The notes under the pieces: generated by a model | What the model was told of the DNA's origin: nothing | The model's database searches: none | The model's input: the letters and a program-made list of their open reading frames with translations, nothing else | From: a virus | Reading direction: 5' to 3' (one strand) | IMG/VR virus record: IMGVR_UViG_3300033149_002650 | Location: 1-28,627 of that record | Length of the DNA: 28,627 nucleotides | Translations under genes and position numbers: made by a program | Shown here: piece by piece, positions 21,512 through 28,627 of the stretch | Numbering within the stretch: the stretch's first letter is position 1 | How the letters are laid out: the number at the start of each line of letters is the position of its first letter

Positions 21512-22327
21512 TTAACCTCCAGTTTTTTCGTTAGAAATTTCCATCACCCTTACATTGGCGCTTCCAGCAGAAGTCCGACCATATAAGATCATTCTCGTTC
21601 CAGCATCTATTACTGGAGAATATGTCTGAGCTAAAATAGGCAACCCAGTCAGTGAAGTAACATTACTTCCGCCAATATAAATAGTGGTAGAACTAGAATT
21701 GTTAAAGATCATAATAGCCCGTCTGTCATCAAGAACCCCATAGGTGGGTAATTTAGTTAGGCTTGTTGTCACTGTTGCCGCCGTTGTATGAATAAAACCC
21801 CTTAAAGGATTAATATTAACATTGGTAACAGGCATTGGGGTTTTAGTTGGAGGAAAGTTACCAACATTTATAGTGTCTGGAAAATCAATTTTTGGGATCT
21901 CAAACTTAATCTTTTTAATAGCTTTTATAATTTTATCACTATTATCTACTACGGGCTTAGTTTTTTTAGCCAAAAGCTTTTCTATTCTTGTAAGGTTGTT
22001 TATAATGCCAACATCAGAATAACCGCGTTTACTTTTCATAACTGAAACAAGTTTATCAACTGCCTGTACTACTGGCCTCATATCTGGAGCAGATATCTTA
22101 ATCGCCTCGCCAATCTCATTTTTTAAATCCTTCAACAAAACTACTAGCTTTTCATAGCCTTTATCTCCCTTAACCGCATTTAATATCTTGTCAATTGTAA
22201 GCTGTGAATCTTTAAAAGATAAAGCTAGCTTTTTATATCGATCTTTTTCTTCCTGCGCCATTTTCTTTAATAAGCGGTCAGCATTGTCTCTTAACCTTAA
22301 TAGTTTTGCTTTAGTAAATTTTGCCAT
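21512..22327 (-). CDS. Coiled-coil and beta-domain structural protein
   Basis: 271 residues. Residues 1-150 are helical with heptad-like spacing (KAKLLRLRDNADRLLKKMAQEEKD, YEKLVVLLKDLKNEIGEAI, VDNSDKIIKAIKKIKFEI). A Pro-rich linker (NVGNFPPTKTPMPVTNV) leads to a C-terminal beta-domain of ~90 residues (GVLDDRRAIMIFNNSSSTTIYIGGSNVTS, then GTRMILYGRTSAGSANVRVMEIS) of the type common on phage virion surfaces. The ATG overlaps the portal stop (TAATG), so it is probably made in ratio with the portal. A head fibre or head-neck spike is plausible; no family name is certain. Confidence 0.72.
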   Translation of the reverse strand: MAKFTKAKLLRLRDNADRLLKKMAQEEKDRYKKLALSFKDSQLTIDKILNAVKGDKGYEKLVVLLKDLKNEIGEAIKISAPDMRPVVQAVDKLVSVMKSKRGYSDVGIINNLTRIEKLLAKKTKPVVDNSDKIIKAIKKIKFEIPKIDFPDTINVGNFPPTKTPMPVTNVNINPLRGFIHTTAATVTTSLTKLPTYGVLDDRRAIMIFNNSSSTTIYIGGSNVTSLTGLPILAQTYSPVIDAGTRMILYGRTSAGSANVRVMEISNEKTGG

Positions 22328-24570
22328 TATACTTCTTCTCCTATTTCTGCCAGACTTTGCATTAGAGCCTGTTCCTCAGGCGTTGGCTGGGGCGTTCCCG
22401 ATGGTGCCCCCGCTGGCATACCTGCCATTCCTGGTGTTGGAATAGGCACTGGCGCAGCCATTCTTTGTTCTGCTGCACCTCTTGCTCCGTATTTTTTAGC
22501 AAGTTCTTCATGTAAAGCCATGTGTTTTTCTAGTAATGGATTAGGCGTGATACCAAGCGCCTCCTGATGAACAATATTATGGACGCTATGATGGTCAGTT
22601 ACTTCTACTGGAACATCTATCCCTTCTTGAACTATCATTATATTTTCCTGCCTAGCAATATCTTCATCAGTAACTCCGCCTTCTGCTCCAACCGCCTGTT
22701 TTCGTCTCATCTCCTTTAAAACTTCTTCTTTTCTGGTAGACTCAATAATATCGTCAACATCCGAGAATTCTAAGTGTTGCAAGGCTGTTTTTTGGTCAAT
22801 TAAACCAGCGTTGAATAATTCCTTAATCCTCTCTTGTCTTGCTGTTTTAGTATAAGCAAGCCATGATCCTATCGTTACTCTAATCTCGTTATCCGAACCA
22901 ATTATCGCCAAGTCAAAAGTGTCTACGCCAATTTTAACTGTCCTTTTATTTTTTCTCTTCTTACCGGCTTCGCCAATCGCCGCAAAGTGTTTAATATTGC
23001 CGCCCATGCCTAAATCTTTAATTACTTTTGGCACATCATAATTTTCAGCTACCGCCTTAAGTATTTTCTTACCGACCTGAACCATAAAATCTTCTAGGTT
23101 ATCAACTAAGTCTGATTGGTTCGTGCTGTCAGCTTGTTTTAATTCAGCGATAGCGATCCCCGACTTGATAGCCACAGGCAATCTTCCCATAGAAATTTCA
23201 TGACTTCCCCCTAAATCCTCAATATATCGGCGGCAACTTTCTATCTGCGTCCGATAACTAGGCGGCAACGGAGCAAGCGGTAAAGATGTAACTTCAGCCC
23301 CCCTATTTTTCTCGATAAAATCACCGTGTTGATTAGAAATAAGCCTTACGCCAGAGTTTTTGTCAATCACAATTCTGCCAATTGCATATCGATAGTTATA
23401 CATAAATACTGAACCCTCAAGGGCGTTTAGCATTTTATTAACTGGAATTATATGTTTAGCCCACGATTCACCATAAAGCTCGCATGGATTTATATCTGCT
23501 TGATATAAAACAAACGGAAATTCATCTGTCCGTTTTAGTTGGACTTTTAAAGGATCAACTTTAAAATCTACATAGTGGATTATTCTCATTAAAACCTCGC
23601 CTATTTTTAAGTTATCGGCATCTTCGTTATTTCTTATAAGCTCTGCTTTAAGTTCTTTAACATTGTCTTCGCTGACCCTTACTTTAATCCAGGCTTCCTT
23701 TTCGATCGCTCCTTCCTCTTCTTCCTCTTTAGTTGTACCGCCCCTGTGTCTTAAAGCTTGTTTTAAAAATTGTTTAGCCGGCGATACTGCCAACATCGCT
23801 TCGCCTTTTTCAGGCATATCATCATAAAAATCATATTCCTCGTTAGTAGTAATCTCGCTCAGTGTTTTTCTAACCGCTTTAATTACATACTCAGCATCCT
23901 CAATACTAGTGGCATTGGGATCAACATAGAAGTCATAGGGATCAATAAGCCAAACATAAACCTCTCCCTTGCCGTGATCGCCATTAGGATCATAACCGAT
24001 CTGCCATGGTCCGCCTACGGAAAACAAAAGTCCCTGCATTACTGTTTCCTTAATCATTTTCCTGAGATTAAGGCGATTATAGTAATAATCAAGCAATCTG
24101 CCTGAATATCTAGCGTTATTAACTGACTCCTCGGTTTTGCCACAAGGCAACACTTCCCACTTTGGTTTAAAATTAGTTACTTGGTTCTTGACGCTTCGCA
24201 TCTGTGCCCATAGAAGATTGATGGGGATTTTAACTTTGCGTCTGCTTGTAAGCAAAACGGTCTTACTATCAGGACTATAACTTGAGAATTGATAGCCGCG
24301 CCTAAACAAGTCTCTAGTCAGCCACTCCCAATCATAACGCTCTCTCGCTTCAAAAGCTGACTTAAACAAGGATTGCGCTTTGCTCTTTAACTCCTGATTT
24401 CTAATTCGCTCCAAAATCTGCTCTTTTTCCACTTGTTTTTTGGTTTTACTATCTGCCTTATCGCCGGCGTTGCCCTTTTTGCCAACACTAGACTTAACTT
24501 GCTTTGGTTTTGACTTCACCTGTTCAGTTTTTTTGGCATGGAGCCTCTTTATCTTGGTCGCTTTTGCCAT
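22327..24570 (-). CDS. Portal protein, P22-like
   Basis: 747 residues, within the large P22-type portal size range. The N-terminal 45 residues are Lys-rich. The portal body begins with SAFEARERYDWEWLTRDLFRRGYQF (about 65-90) and KIPINLLWAQMRSVKNQVTNFKPKWEVLP (about 115-143), the 'Nxxxxxxxxxxxxxxxxxxxxx..P' region that opens most podovirus portals. VYVWLIDPYDFYVDPNATSIEDAEYVI (about 205-232) and the stem region INKMLNALEGSVFMYNYRYA follow. Later there is a helical barrel-like part, and the end is a Pro/Gly/Ala-rich tail. It forms the dodecameric DNA gate at one vertex. It lies upstream of the head genes and downstream of the terminase, as usual. ATG 24570 with AAAGGAG. Confidence 0.85.
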   Translation of the reverse strand: MAKATKIKRLHAKKTEQVKSKPKQVKSSVGKKGNAGDKADSKTKKQVEKEQILERIRNQELKSKAQSLFKSAFEARERYDWEWLTRDLFRRGYQFSSYSPDSKTVLLTSRRKVKIPINLLWAQMRSVKNQVTNFKPKWEVLPCGKTEESVNNARYSGRLLDYYYNRLNLRKMIKETVMQGLLFSVGGPWQIGYDPNGDHGKGEVYVWLIDPYDFYVDPNATSIEDAEYVIKAVRKTLSEITTNEEYDFYDDMPEKGEAMLAVSPAKQFLKQALRHRGGTTKEEEEEGAIEKEAWIKVRVSEDNVKELKAELIRNNEDADNLKIGEVLMRIIHYVDFKVDPLKVQLKRTDEFPFVLYQADINPCELYGESWAKHIIPVNKMLNALEGSVFMYNYRYAIGRIVIDKNSGVRLISNQHGDFIEKNRGAEVTSLPLAPLPPSYRTQIESCRRYIEDLGGSHEISMGRLPVAIKSGIAIAELKQADSTNQSDLVDNLEDFMVQVGKKILKAVAENYDVPKVIKDLGMGGNIKHFAAIGEAGKKRKNKRTVKIGVDTFDLAIIGSDNEIRVTIGSWLAYTKTARQERIKELFNAGLIDQKTALQHLEFSDVDDIIESTRKEEVLKEMRRKQAVGAEGGVTDEDIARQENIMIVQEGIDVPVEVTDHHSVHNIVHQEALGITPNPLLEKHMALHEELAKKYGARGAAEQRMAAPVPIPTPGMAGMPAGAPSGTPQPTPEEQALMQSLAEIGEEV

Positions 24571-24660
24571 AATTCTCCTTTAAACATTTATGATCTCCCG
24601 AGGTGTTATATTTCACCCCGTTGAAAGTCCACAGTTGAACTCCCCTCGACAAACCATAAA

Positions 24661-24969
24661 TCATTTATATAATTTTATTTTCCTTGCTGGTCCATCGTCT
24701 ACCTTAACATTGACAATATCTTCCCATGGAATTCTGTTCTCTTCAGTTAATTCTACTATGTTGGGTTCAGCCTTAATCTTATTGGGCGGCGCTTTCTTGC
24801 CCGCCCTAATCCTATTCCATTCTTGAAAACTGCCAGCCATAAGCATTTCATTGGCTGATTGCATCTGCTTTAATAAAACTTGTTGTTTCTTTTGAGAATC
24901 AAAATAAATAAAACTAGCGAAGCCTAAAACTGCTAGCAACAATATAGATAAAATAATAAATTCTACCAT
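24661..24969 (-). CDS. Small single-pass membrane protein
   Basis: 102 residues. Residues about 3-23 form one strong hydrophobic helix (EFIILSILLLAVLGFASFIYF), followed by a Lys/Gln-rich cytosolic or periplasmic helix (SQKKQQVLLKQMQSANEML) and a mixed C-terminal domain (NRIPWEDIVNVKVDDGPARKIKLYK). The N-terminal helix with a charged tail resembles a membrane anchor or spanin/holin-like part, but no lysis partner is near. There is no ribosome site before ATG 24969; the U-tract of a terminator lies there instead. Placement between terminase and portal is unusual. The membrane call is firm, the function unknown. Confidence 0.7.
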   Translation of the reverse strand: MVEFIILSILLLAVLGFASFIYFDSQKKQQVLLKQMQSANEMLMAGSFQEWNRIRAGKKAPPNKIKAEPNIVELTEENRIPWEDIVNVKVDDGPARKIKLYK

Positions 24970-24975
24970 GGCTAT

Positions 24976-25000
24976 AAAAAAAATCGCCTTTCAGCGATTT
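24976..25000 (-). terminator. Intrinsic terminator just downstream of a promoter
   Basis: On the minus strand a perfect 7-bp stem (24981-24987 with 24994-25000), 6-nt loop, and a run of eight U residues (24976-24983). It lies 26 bp past the -10 of the promoter at 25027-25055 and ends seven bases before the ATG of the membrane protein. Confidence 0.82.
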
Positions 25001-25026
25001 CGGATATATTCCCTTAATCTACTTAT

Positions 25027-25055
25027 TTTATAGCACTAAAATAAGTAATTGTCAA
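25027..25055 (-). promoter_or_regulatory. Sigma70-type promoter with phage-conserved spacer
   Basis: Minus strand: TTGACA (25050-25055), exactly 17 bp, TATAAA (25027-25032). Bases 25029-25044 are identical to 11849-11864 in the first promoter. It lies in the 141-bp gap upstream of the membrane-protein gene (24661-24969), beyond the inverted repeat at 25067-25099. Confidence 0.75.
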
Positions 25056-25066
25056 TTGATAACCTA

Positions 25067-25099
25067 ATTAAGCAGTGAAAGTCTGCCCCGCTGCTTAAT
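25067..25099 (-). repeat. 9-bp perfect inverted repeat after the small post-terminase gene
   Basis: ATTAAGCAG (25067-25075) and CTGCTTAAT (25091-25099) are exact reverse complements around a 15-nt loop, beginning about 11 bp beyond the stop of the gene at 25111. There is no U-tract, so it may be an operator or an mRNA 3' hairpin. It lies about 12 bp upstream of the -35 of the promoter at 25027-25055. Confidence 0.55.
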
Positions 25100-25110
25100 C
25101 CAATCATCAA

Positions 25111-25302
25111 TTACTTCTTTTTGTGCAAATACTTTTTAGCGTGAATTATATCGGTGCTAAATACTTTGCCCCCCCTTACTATACAACTTACTGACACATC
25201 GCCGTACCCAGTGGCATTCGCCACTTTCTCAATCTCCTTCTCTAATAAATAAAGATATGGTTTATCTGCTTGAAGTATTTTTAACAACTTTTCTTCGTTC
25301 AA
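25111..25302 (-). CDS. Small hypothetical protein after terminase
   Basis: 63 residues, starting at TTG 25302 in a TTGA overlap with the terminase stop; GGAGG lies seven bases upstream, so the rare start is credible. The N-terminal half is helical (EEKLLKILQADKPYLYLLEKEIEK). The centre reads VANATGYGDVSVSCIVRGGKVFSTDII, a possible beta-hairpin, and the end is basic (HAKKYLHKKK). I know no family. Tight coupling to the terminase suggests a packaging or regulatory accessory. Confidence 0.65.
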   Translation of the reverse strand: MNEEKLLKILQADKPYLYLLEKEIEKVANATGYGDVSVSCIVRGGKVFSTDIIHAKKYLHKKK

Positions 25303-27809
25303 AATAAATCCTCCAGTTCTCTGTCCTGCGGAATTATATTTTTATTAGATTGCGCTTGGATTGATTGCGTTAATGGTCTTTCTTGGGCTTTAGTAATTGG
25401 ATTATCTGTCTGTTTTGTGTCTTGCGATACGGCAAAATAACGCAAACTATCCATACAGTCGTCAAATACTTTCTCTGGCATATCTGGTTCGGTCGCATCC
25501 TGCGTCTGTATTGTTGTCCGTTTCTGCTTCCACTTATAATTCTCAAACTCCCTTATAGTATTAACACACCTGCTAAATACATAAAGTCTGGGCATCTTAT
25601 AAATACCATTTTCGCCGTATTTAGTGGGGTATATCTTTTGTATATGAGGCACAAAGTGTCCTGGCATTACTTTTAATGCTTCAGCGATTTTCTCAATACC
25701 CAGCCTAACCCAATGCCCCTGCTGTGTTCCCGTTTCCTTAATTGCCTTTGTCATATAAATACCTCTATCTCTAAACTCATCAATCCATTGGGCGCCGCTA
25801 GGATCGGCATAGGCATATAGAACGCGGCCAAAATAAGGATTAGATTTAATTACACCAGCATGATAATCAATCGTCTTGCCCGACTCAAAGTATTCGTCAA
25901 TAACAAACCAGTTACCATCGTTATCAACCGCTATCCATAAAAATACCGTCGGATGTCTTGTGCCAAAATCAACGCCTCCGTATATCTGCCAACCTCCAGG
26001 AATATCGAAAGGTTCAACAACATGAATATTGCGATCAAATTCCTTATACACTAATCCTGTAAATTTGGTGAATTTGGCTAAAACTTCTTGATCAAAATAA
26101 CCCTTTGTTGATTCTTTTCTAATCTTCTCAATTTCCTCTCTTGTAATATAAGGATTATCGTATGTAGTAAACCTGTAAGTAATATAGTCTGGGTCAAGTT
26201 CAACCGGCGCTAACGGCTCGCCCTCAATAATATTATTATGATCGCCTCGCTTAGCCAAAGTATGAAAGTGATTATATCCCCTCGGCTTGCTAATAAATAA
26301 AGCTCCAGCGCCAGTGTCCATTAACATCGGCCTTAATGAGCTTTGCCAACATTCATCCCAGTTCTTAGCCGCCGCTATCTCATCGCCGACAAAATAACTT
26401 AAGCCAACCCCCTCTAAAGACACAGGATTATCCAAGCCTTTAAGAGCAATTTTATTACTGTTGCATAATTGAATTGATAATTCAGTTTCGTTGTCTTTCT
26501 TTGGATTTCTAAGCGGCGGTCTGGCGAATTTTTTAAGCATACGCCACGCTATTTGTTTAGCCTGCTTATATGTTGGCGCCGCATACCAGAAAGGAAACTC
26601 AGCCGGCTTCCTAAGCGCCCTTACAATCAACTCATTAACTGACAGGGTCGTATTATGAGTAGCAATTAATCCTTTTCCTGCTAAAAACAAATGTGACTTA
26701 CTATCTACTTCTAAACATTTCACTGGCACGCTTTTTACTTTCTCAACATTAATTATAAATTTCCTACCAATATCTGTTTTTCCATTTCTATTATATTTCT
26801 TTTTTCTTTCAACTCTTGCTATTTCCTCTTTGGCAGTAAAATGAACCCTATATCTTTTTCCACAATTCTTTCCATTTAAAGTAGCCATACCAACACCCAC
26901 AGTTGCCTTTAATCCTAGCGACCTACAAAGTCGTAAATAATCTTGAGATAGCCTTTTTAACTTAGTTGATATTTCTATATATCCCTTATCTCTAACATGG
27001 CCATCGCTATCCACTAGTCCCTTAAGCAATTCTTTTCTTTGTTCAATACTTGATAACAAATATTCTAAAGGAATATGTTTATTTTCCAAGACATTTAACT
27101 TTCTCAAGGCGCCCTGTAATGTAAAACCTTTTCCTCCTGCCTTGCCTGTTGTAATAGAATATCTAACAATTCTGTCTTTAGTATTAGTTTTTGTAACTTG
27201 CATCGAAAGCCTATCAGCATATTCATATAAATACTTTATAATTTCTTTCTCCGCAGTAAAAATACCCACATTCCCACTTGAACCATCGCCAAGCCATAAT
27301 CCTAGAAAATAGGGCTCAATCGGCAAGTCCTTTTTATCCATTTCAACTGGTAAAGCAACGGGAATAGCATAATTATGTTCAATTCCTTTATCTGGTCGAA
27401 TAAATAAATATGACTTATATATCTGCTCAGTTGTTAACTTTTGTTTTCTAATTTTAGTATTTTTAGTGCGGGCAATATTCTTTCTATATGATTTTGTCTC
27501 CACTATCCAATCATGAGAAGCATCGGCAATTATCTTTGCGCCATCTGAAAAGGTAATTTTATAGCATTCCCTATTTTTGTATTCTGGAGAAACATAAATT
27601 ACTTTAGTTTTCTTTCCTTTTTCATTAAACACAATATCGCCTATTTGTATATCTCTTAATCTTTTAAAACCACTAACTGTTAAAATTGGAGTTTCTATCC
27701 AAAGTGCTTTTCCAAATCTCCTCCCGCATACCAAAGTTCTAAACCTATGCTTATCCTTATGAATTATTAATTGTGCTGGATGTGGTTTGTATATTGAATC
27801 ATAGTTCAT
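25299..27809 (-). CDS. terL: Terminase large subunit with intein in Walker A
   Basis: 836 residues; 484 after splicing. The extein start has TLVCGRRFGK (25-34), the Walker A loop, cut by the intein after Lys 34 and resumed at TTLSVNELIV (387-396). Walker B is LSYFVGDE (470-477) with the catalytic Glu at 477, and the coupling motif SKPRG follows at 507-511. The RNase H-like nuclease shows GGVDFGTRHP (611-620; Asp 614), YADPSGAQW (667-675; Asp 669) and DDCMDSLRY (783-791; Asp 783/784/787). This is the motor that packages DNA into the procapsid and cuts concatemers. Until the intein is removed the ATP site is split, so the precursor should be inactive. ATGA overlaps link it to the gene before and a TTGA overlap to the gene after. 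Confidence 0.93.
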   Translation of the reverse strand: MNYDSIYKPHPAQLIIHKDKHRFRTLVCGRRFGKALWIETPILTVSGFKRLRDIQIGDIVFNEKGKKTKVIYVSPEYKNRECYKITFSDGAKIIADASHDWIVETKSYRKNIARTKNTKIRKQKLTTEQIYKSYLFIRPDKGIEHNYAIPVALPVEMDKKDLPIEPYFLGLWLGDGSSGNVGIFTAEKEIIKYLYEYADRLSMQVTKTNTKDRIVRYSITTGKAGGKGFTLQGALRKLNVLENKHIPLEYLLSSIEQRKELLKGLVDSDGHVRDKGYIEISTKLKRLSQDYLRLCRSLGLKATVGVGMATLNGKNCGKRYRVHFTAKEEIARVERKKKYNRNGKTDIGRKFIINVEKVKSVPVKCLEVDSKSHLFLAGKGLIATHNTTLSVNELIVRALRKPAEFPFWYAAPTYKQAKQIAWRMLKKFARPPLRNPKKDNETELSIQLCNSNKIALKGLDNPVSLEGVGLSYFVGDEIAAAKNWDECWQSSLRPMLMDTGAGALFISKPRGYNHFHTLAKRGDHNNIIEGEPLAPVELDPDYITYRFTTYDNPYITREEIEKIRKESTKGYFDQEVLAKFTKFTGLVYKEFDRNIHVVEPFDIPGGWQIYGGVDFGTRHPTVFLWIAVDNDGNWFVIDEYFESGKTIDYHAGVIKSNPYFGRVLYAYADPSGAQWIDEFRDRGIYMTKAIKETGTQQGHWVRLGIEKIAEALKVMPGHFVPHIQKIYPTKYGENGIYKMPRLYVFSRCVNTIREFENYKWKQKRTTIQTQDATEPDMPEKVFDDCMDSLRYFAVSQDTKQTDNPITKAQERPLTQSIQAQSNKNIIPQDRELEDLF
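26652..27707 (-). other. LAGLIDADG intein inside TerL (352 aa)
   Basis: Residues 35-386 of the precursor. The first residue is Ala (ALWIETPILTVSGFKRL, splicing block A), the block B equivalent is ADASHDW, and the end is CLEVDSKSHLFLAGKG, then LIATHN with the usual terminal His-Asn, followed by Thr as the +1 residue. Ala at position 1 implies direct attack by the +1 residue on the N-terminal junction, as in other Ala-start inteins. A homing endonuclease is embedded: LGLWLGDG (intein 135-142) and LLKGLVDSDG (intein 227-236) are the two LAGLIDADG motifs, both with Asp. All blocks look intact, so splicing and homing may both be active. Confidence 0.9.
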
Positions 27810-28213
27810 TTTGCCCAGTCCGGTAAATTGATATTAATCTGTGTTGCCTGCGTTGGCGTTTGCTGTTCTATTCCCAGCCATTTAGCGGCAATCTCAGCCG
27901 CTTTTAACCTTGTTGGATGATCTGGCACTTTATAATCTGGCTCCGTGTGCGAAGTAATAACTTTCTCTGCCCGTGTAGCATCTTTTACAACCTTTACTAC
28001 TTTACCAAAAGAAAGCCCTTGCGATTCAAGATATAAAAGTGTCGGATTCTTAACCTTTCTTAATATCTTGTTTGCTATAACTCCGGCAACATTTCTATTT
28101 TTACATTTATAAACATTCATTGCCGCTTCCGTTCCATTGCCGCTCTCCAACCATTTAACTATAAATGCCGCTTCTTTCGGCTTTAATGTGGTTAAAAACT
28201 TATCAACTCTCAC
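27806..28213 (-). CDS. Putative terminase small subunit
   Basis: 135 residues. LKPKEAAFIVKWLESGNGTEAAMNVY (10-35) is the helix-turn-helix-like entry of small terminase proteins (seen as '...L..KE..FI..YL..GNATEAA...Y'), followed by NRNVAGVIANKILRK. The second half (TRLKAAEIAAKWLGIEQQ) is typical of the linker helix, ending in a short beta tail (INLPDWAK). It starts at GTG 28213 in a GTGA overlap with the zinc-finger gene and ends in an ATGA overlap with terL, the expected position. It should bind the packaging start site on phage DNA and load TerL. No alignment was run. Confidence 0.78.
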   Translation of the reverse strand: MRVDKFLTTLKPKEAAFIVKWLESGNGTEAAMNVYKCKNRNVAGVIANKILRKVKNPTLLYLESQGLSFGKVVKVVKDATRAEKVITSHTEPDYKVPDHPTRLKAAEIAAKWLGIEQQTPTQATQININLPDWAK

Positions 28214-28572
28214 AGCTTCGCCACCTTTCTTTGAGCCAATTTCCTTTTACAACCATTGCACCAAGCAACAACAAAAAAATCATTTCTTATTGATATATCA
28301 AGTGTATCTACTTGACCGCCGCAATTAGAACACTGCCCAGTCCACTTATATGTCAATTTCAATGGTTCTGGTTTCACCTTGGGCTTTTCAACTGCTGCAG
28401 GTTTTGGTTTATTAATCTGCTTTGGTTTTTTAACATCAATAGTGTGATGTGTTTTCATGTGTTCCCTCCATTCTTCCTCTGTCTCAAACTCCAATGGTCC
28501 TGTTTCCTCGCTAAAACACTGAGGACAAATCCAAGTCCTATTTTTTTTTGATCTTCTTGCTTTTGCCTGCAT
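28210..28572 (-). CDS. Zinc-finger protein with C2H2 and C4 sites
   Basis: 120 residues from ATG 28572, chosen because AAGGAGG lies about seven bases upstream; an upstream in-frame GTG (28581) would overlap that site. The first zinc site is CPQC (16-19) with H38 and H42/H43 (HMKTHH), a C2H2 finger. A Lys/Pro linker (45-72, KPKQINKPKPAAVEKPKVKPEP) leads to a second site, CSNC (81-84) with CNGC (105-108), a zinc ribbon. It is the first gene of the packaging operon and ends in an overlap with the small terminase. DNA or RNA binding is likely; a role in packaging or late-gene control is inferred. Confidence 0.75.
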   Translation of the reverse strand: MQAKARRSKKNRTWICPQCFSEETGPLEFETEEEWREHMKTHHTIDVKKPKQINKPKPAAVEKPKVKPEPLKLTYKWTGQCSNCGGQVDTLDISIRNDFFVVAWCNGCKRKLAQRKVAKL

Positions 28573-28627
28573 TACCCCCACCTCCTTACACCAAATTCTT
28601 GTTTCTTATCCTGTTTTAAAGGATTTT

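Noticed and set aside
24571-24660. Possible folded leader before the portal gene (CGAGG/CCTCG at 24599-24603 and 24644-24648)
   Set aside because: The pairs are short and compete with each other, so I could not support a specific structure.
26652-27707. Group I intron or inserted homing-endonuclease gene in terL
   Set aside because: The reading frame runs through without stops and both protein-splicing ends (Ala start, His-Asn then Thr) are present, so it is an intein.
28573-28581. GTG start at 28581 for the zinc-finger gene
   Set aside because: It falls on the Shine-Dalgarno sequence AAGGAGG itself; ATG 28572 has the proper distance.

Overview
This window is the virion-assembly (morphogenesis) half of a tailed-phage genome or prophage. 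Every supported gene lies on the minus strand, so transcription runs from position 28,600 down to 1. The DNA is AT-rich. Genes are packed tightly with many ATGA, GTGA, TTGA, TAATG and TAGTG stop/start overlaps, and strong Shine-Dalgarno sites (AAGGAG/GGAGG type) precede many starts. TGA, TAA and TAG all act as stops, so the host uses the standard bacterial code. The host cannot be named from this sequence. The lysine-rich proteins, SISPS-type repeats and absence of close textbook relatives suggest a phage of an uncultivated bacterium.

Layout in transcription order. (1) Packaging, 28.6-25.1 kb: a zinc-finger protein, a small terminase-like protein, and a large terminase whose Walker A loop is split by a 352-residue LAGLIDADG intein. 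(2) 25.1-21.5 kb: a promoter followed at once by a terminator, a membrane-anchored small protein, a P22-type portal and a coiled-coil/beta structural protein. (3) 21.5-16.6 kb: a carbohydrate-modification cassette with four glycosyltransferase-like proteins plus one related protein of unclear chemistry, a class I methyltransferase and a cysteine-rich protein. Two of the glycosyltransferases carry a DxH motif like that of mucin-type polypeptide GalNAc-transferases. (4) 16.6-11.9 kb: two virion-type proteins with long Ser-Pro-Ser-(Ile/Leu/Val) arrays. (5) 11.9-10.5 kb: a second promoter-terminator pair, a single-gene unit, three tiny very basic proteins, and a roughly 193-nt element closed by a 17-bp helix that looks like a structured RNA. 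(6) 10.5-8.8 kb: scaffold-like protein and major capsid protein, ending in a 13-bp perfect hairpin. (7) 8.8-0 kb: another glycosyltransferase, tail-fibre and carbohydrate-binding-type proteins, a gp4-like adaptor, a gp10-like tail hub protein, and coiled-coil proteins that may be ejected with the DNA.

A P22-like portal, adaptor and gp10-like propeller, together with no tape-measure, sheath or tube gene and no capsid protease, point to a short-tailed (podovirus-like) virion. Lysis, replication and integration genes are not in the window. The least explained items are the structured element upstream of the scaffold gene, the twin promoter-terminator modules, and the pairing of DxH glycosyltransferases with mucin-like Ser/Pro arrays. 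No tRNA, rRNA, CRISPR array or insertion sequence was seen.
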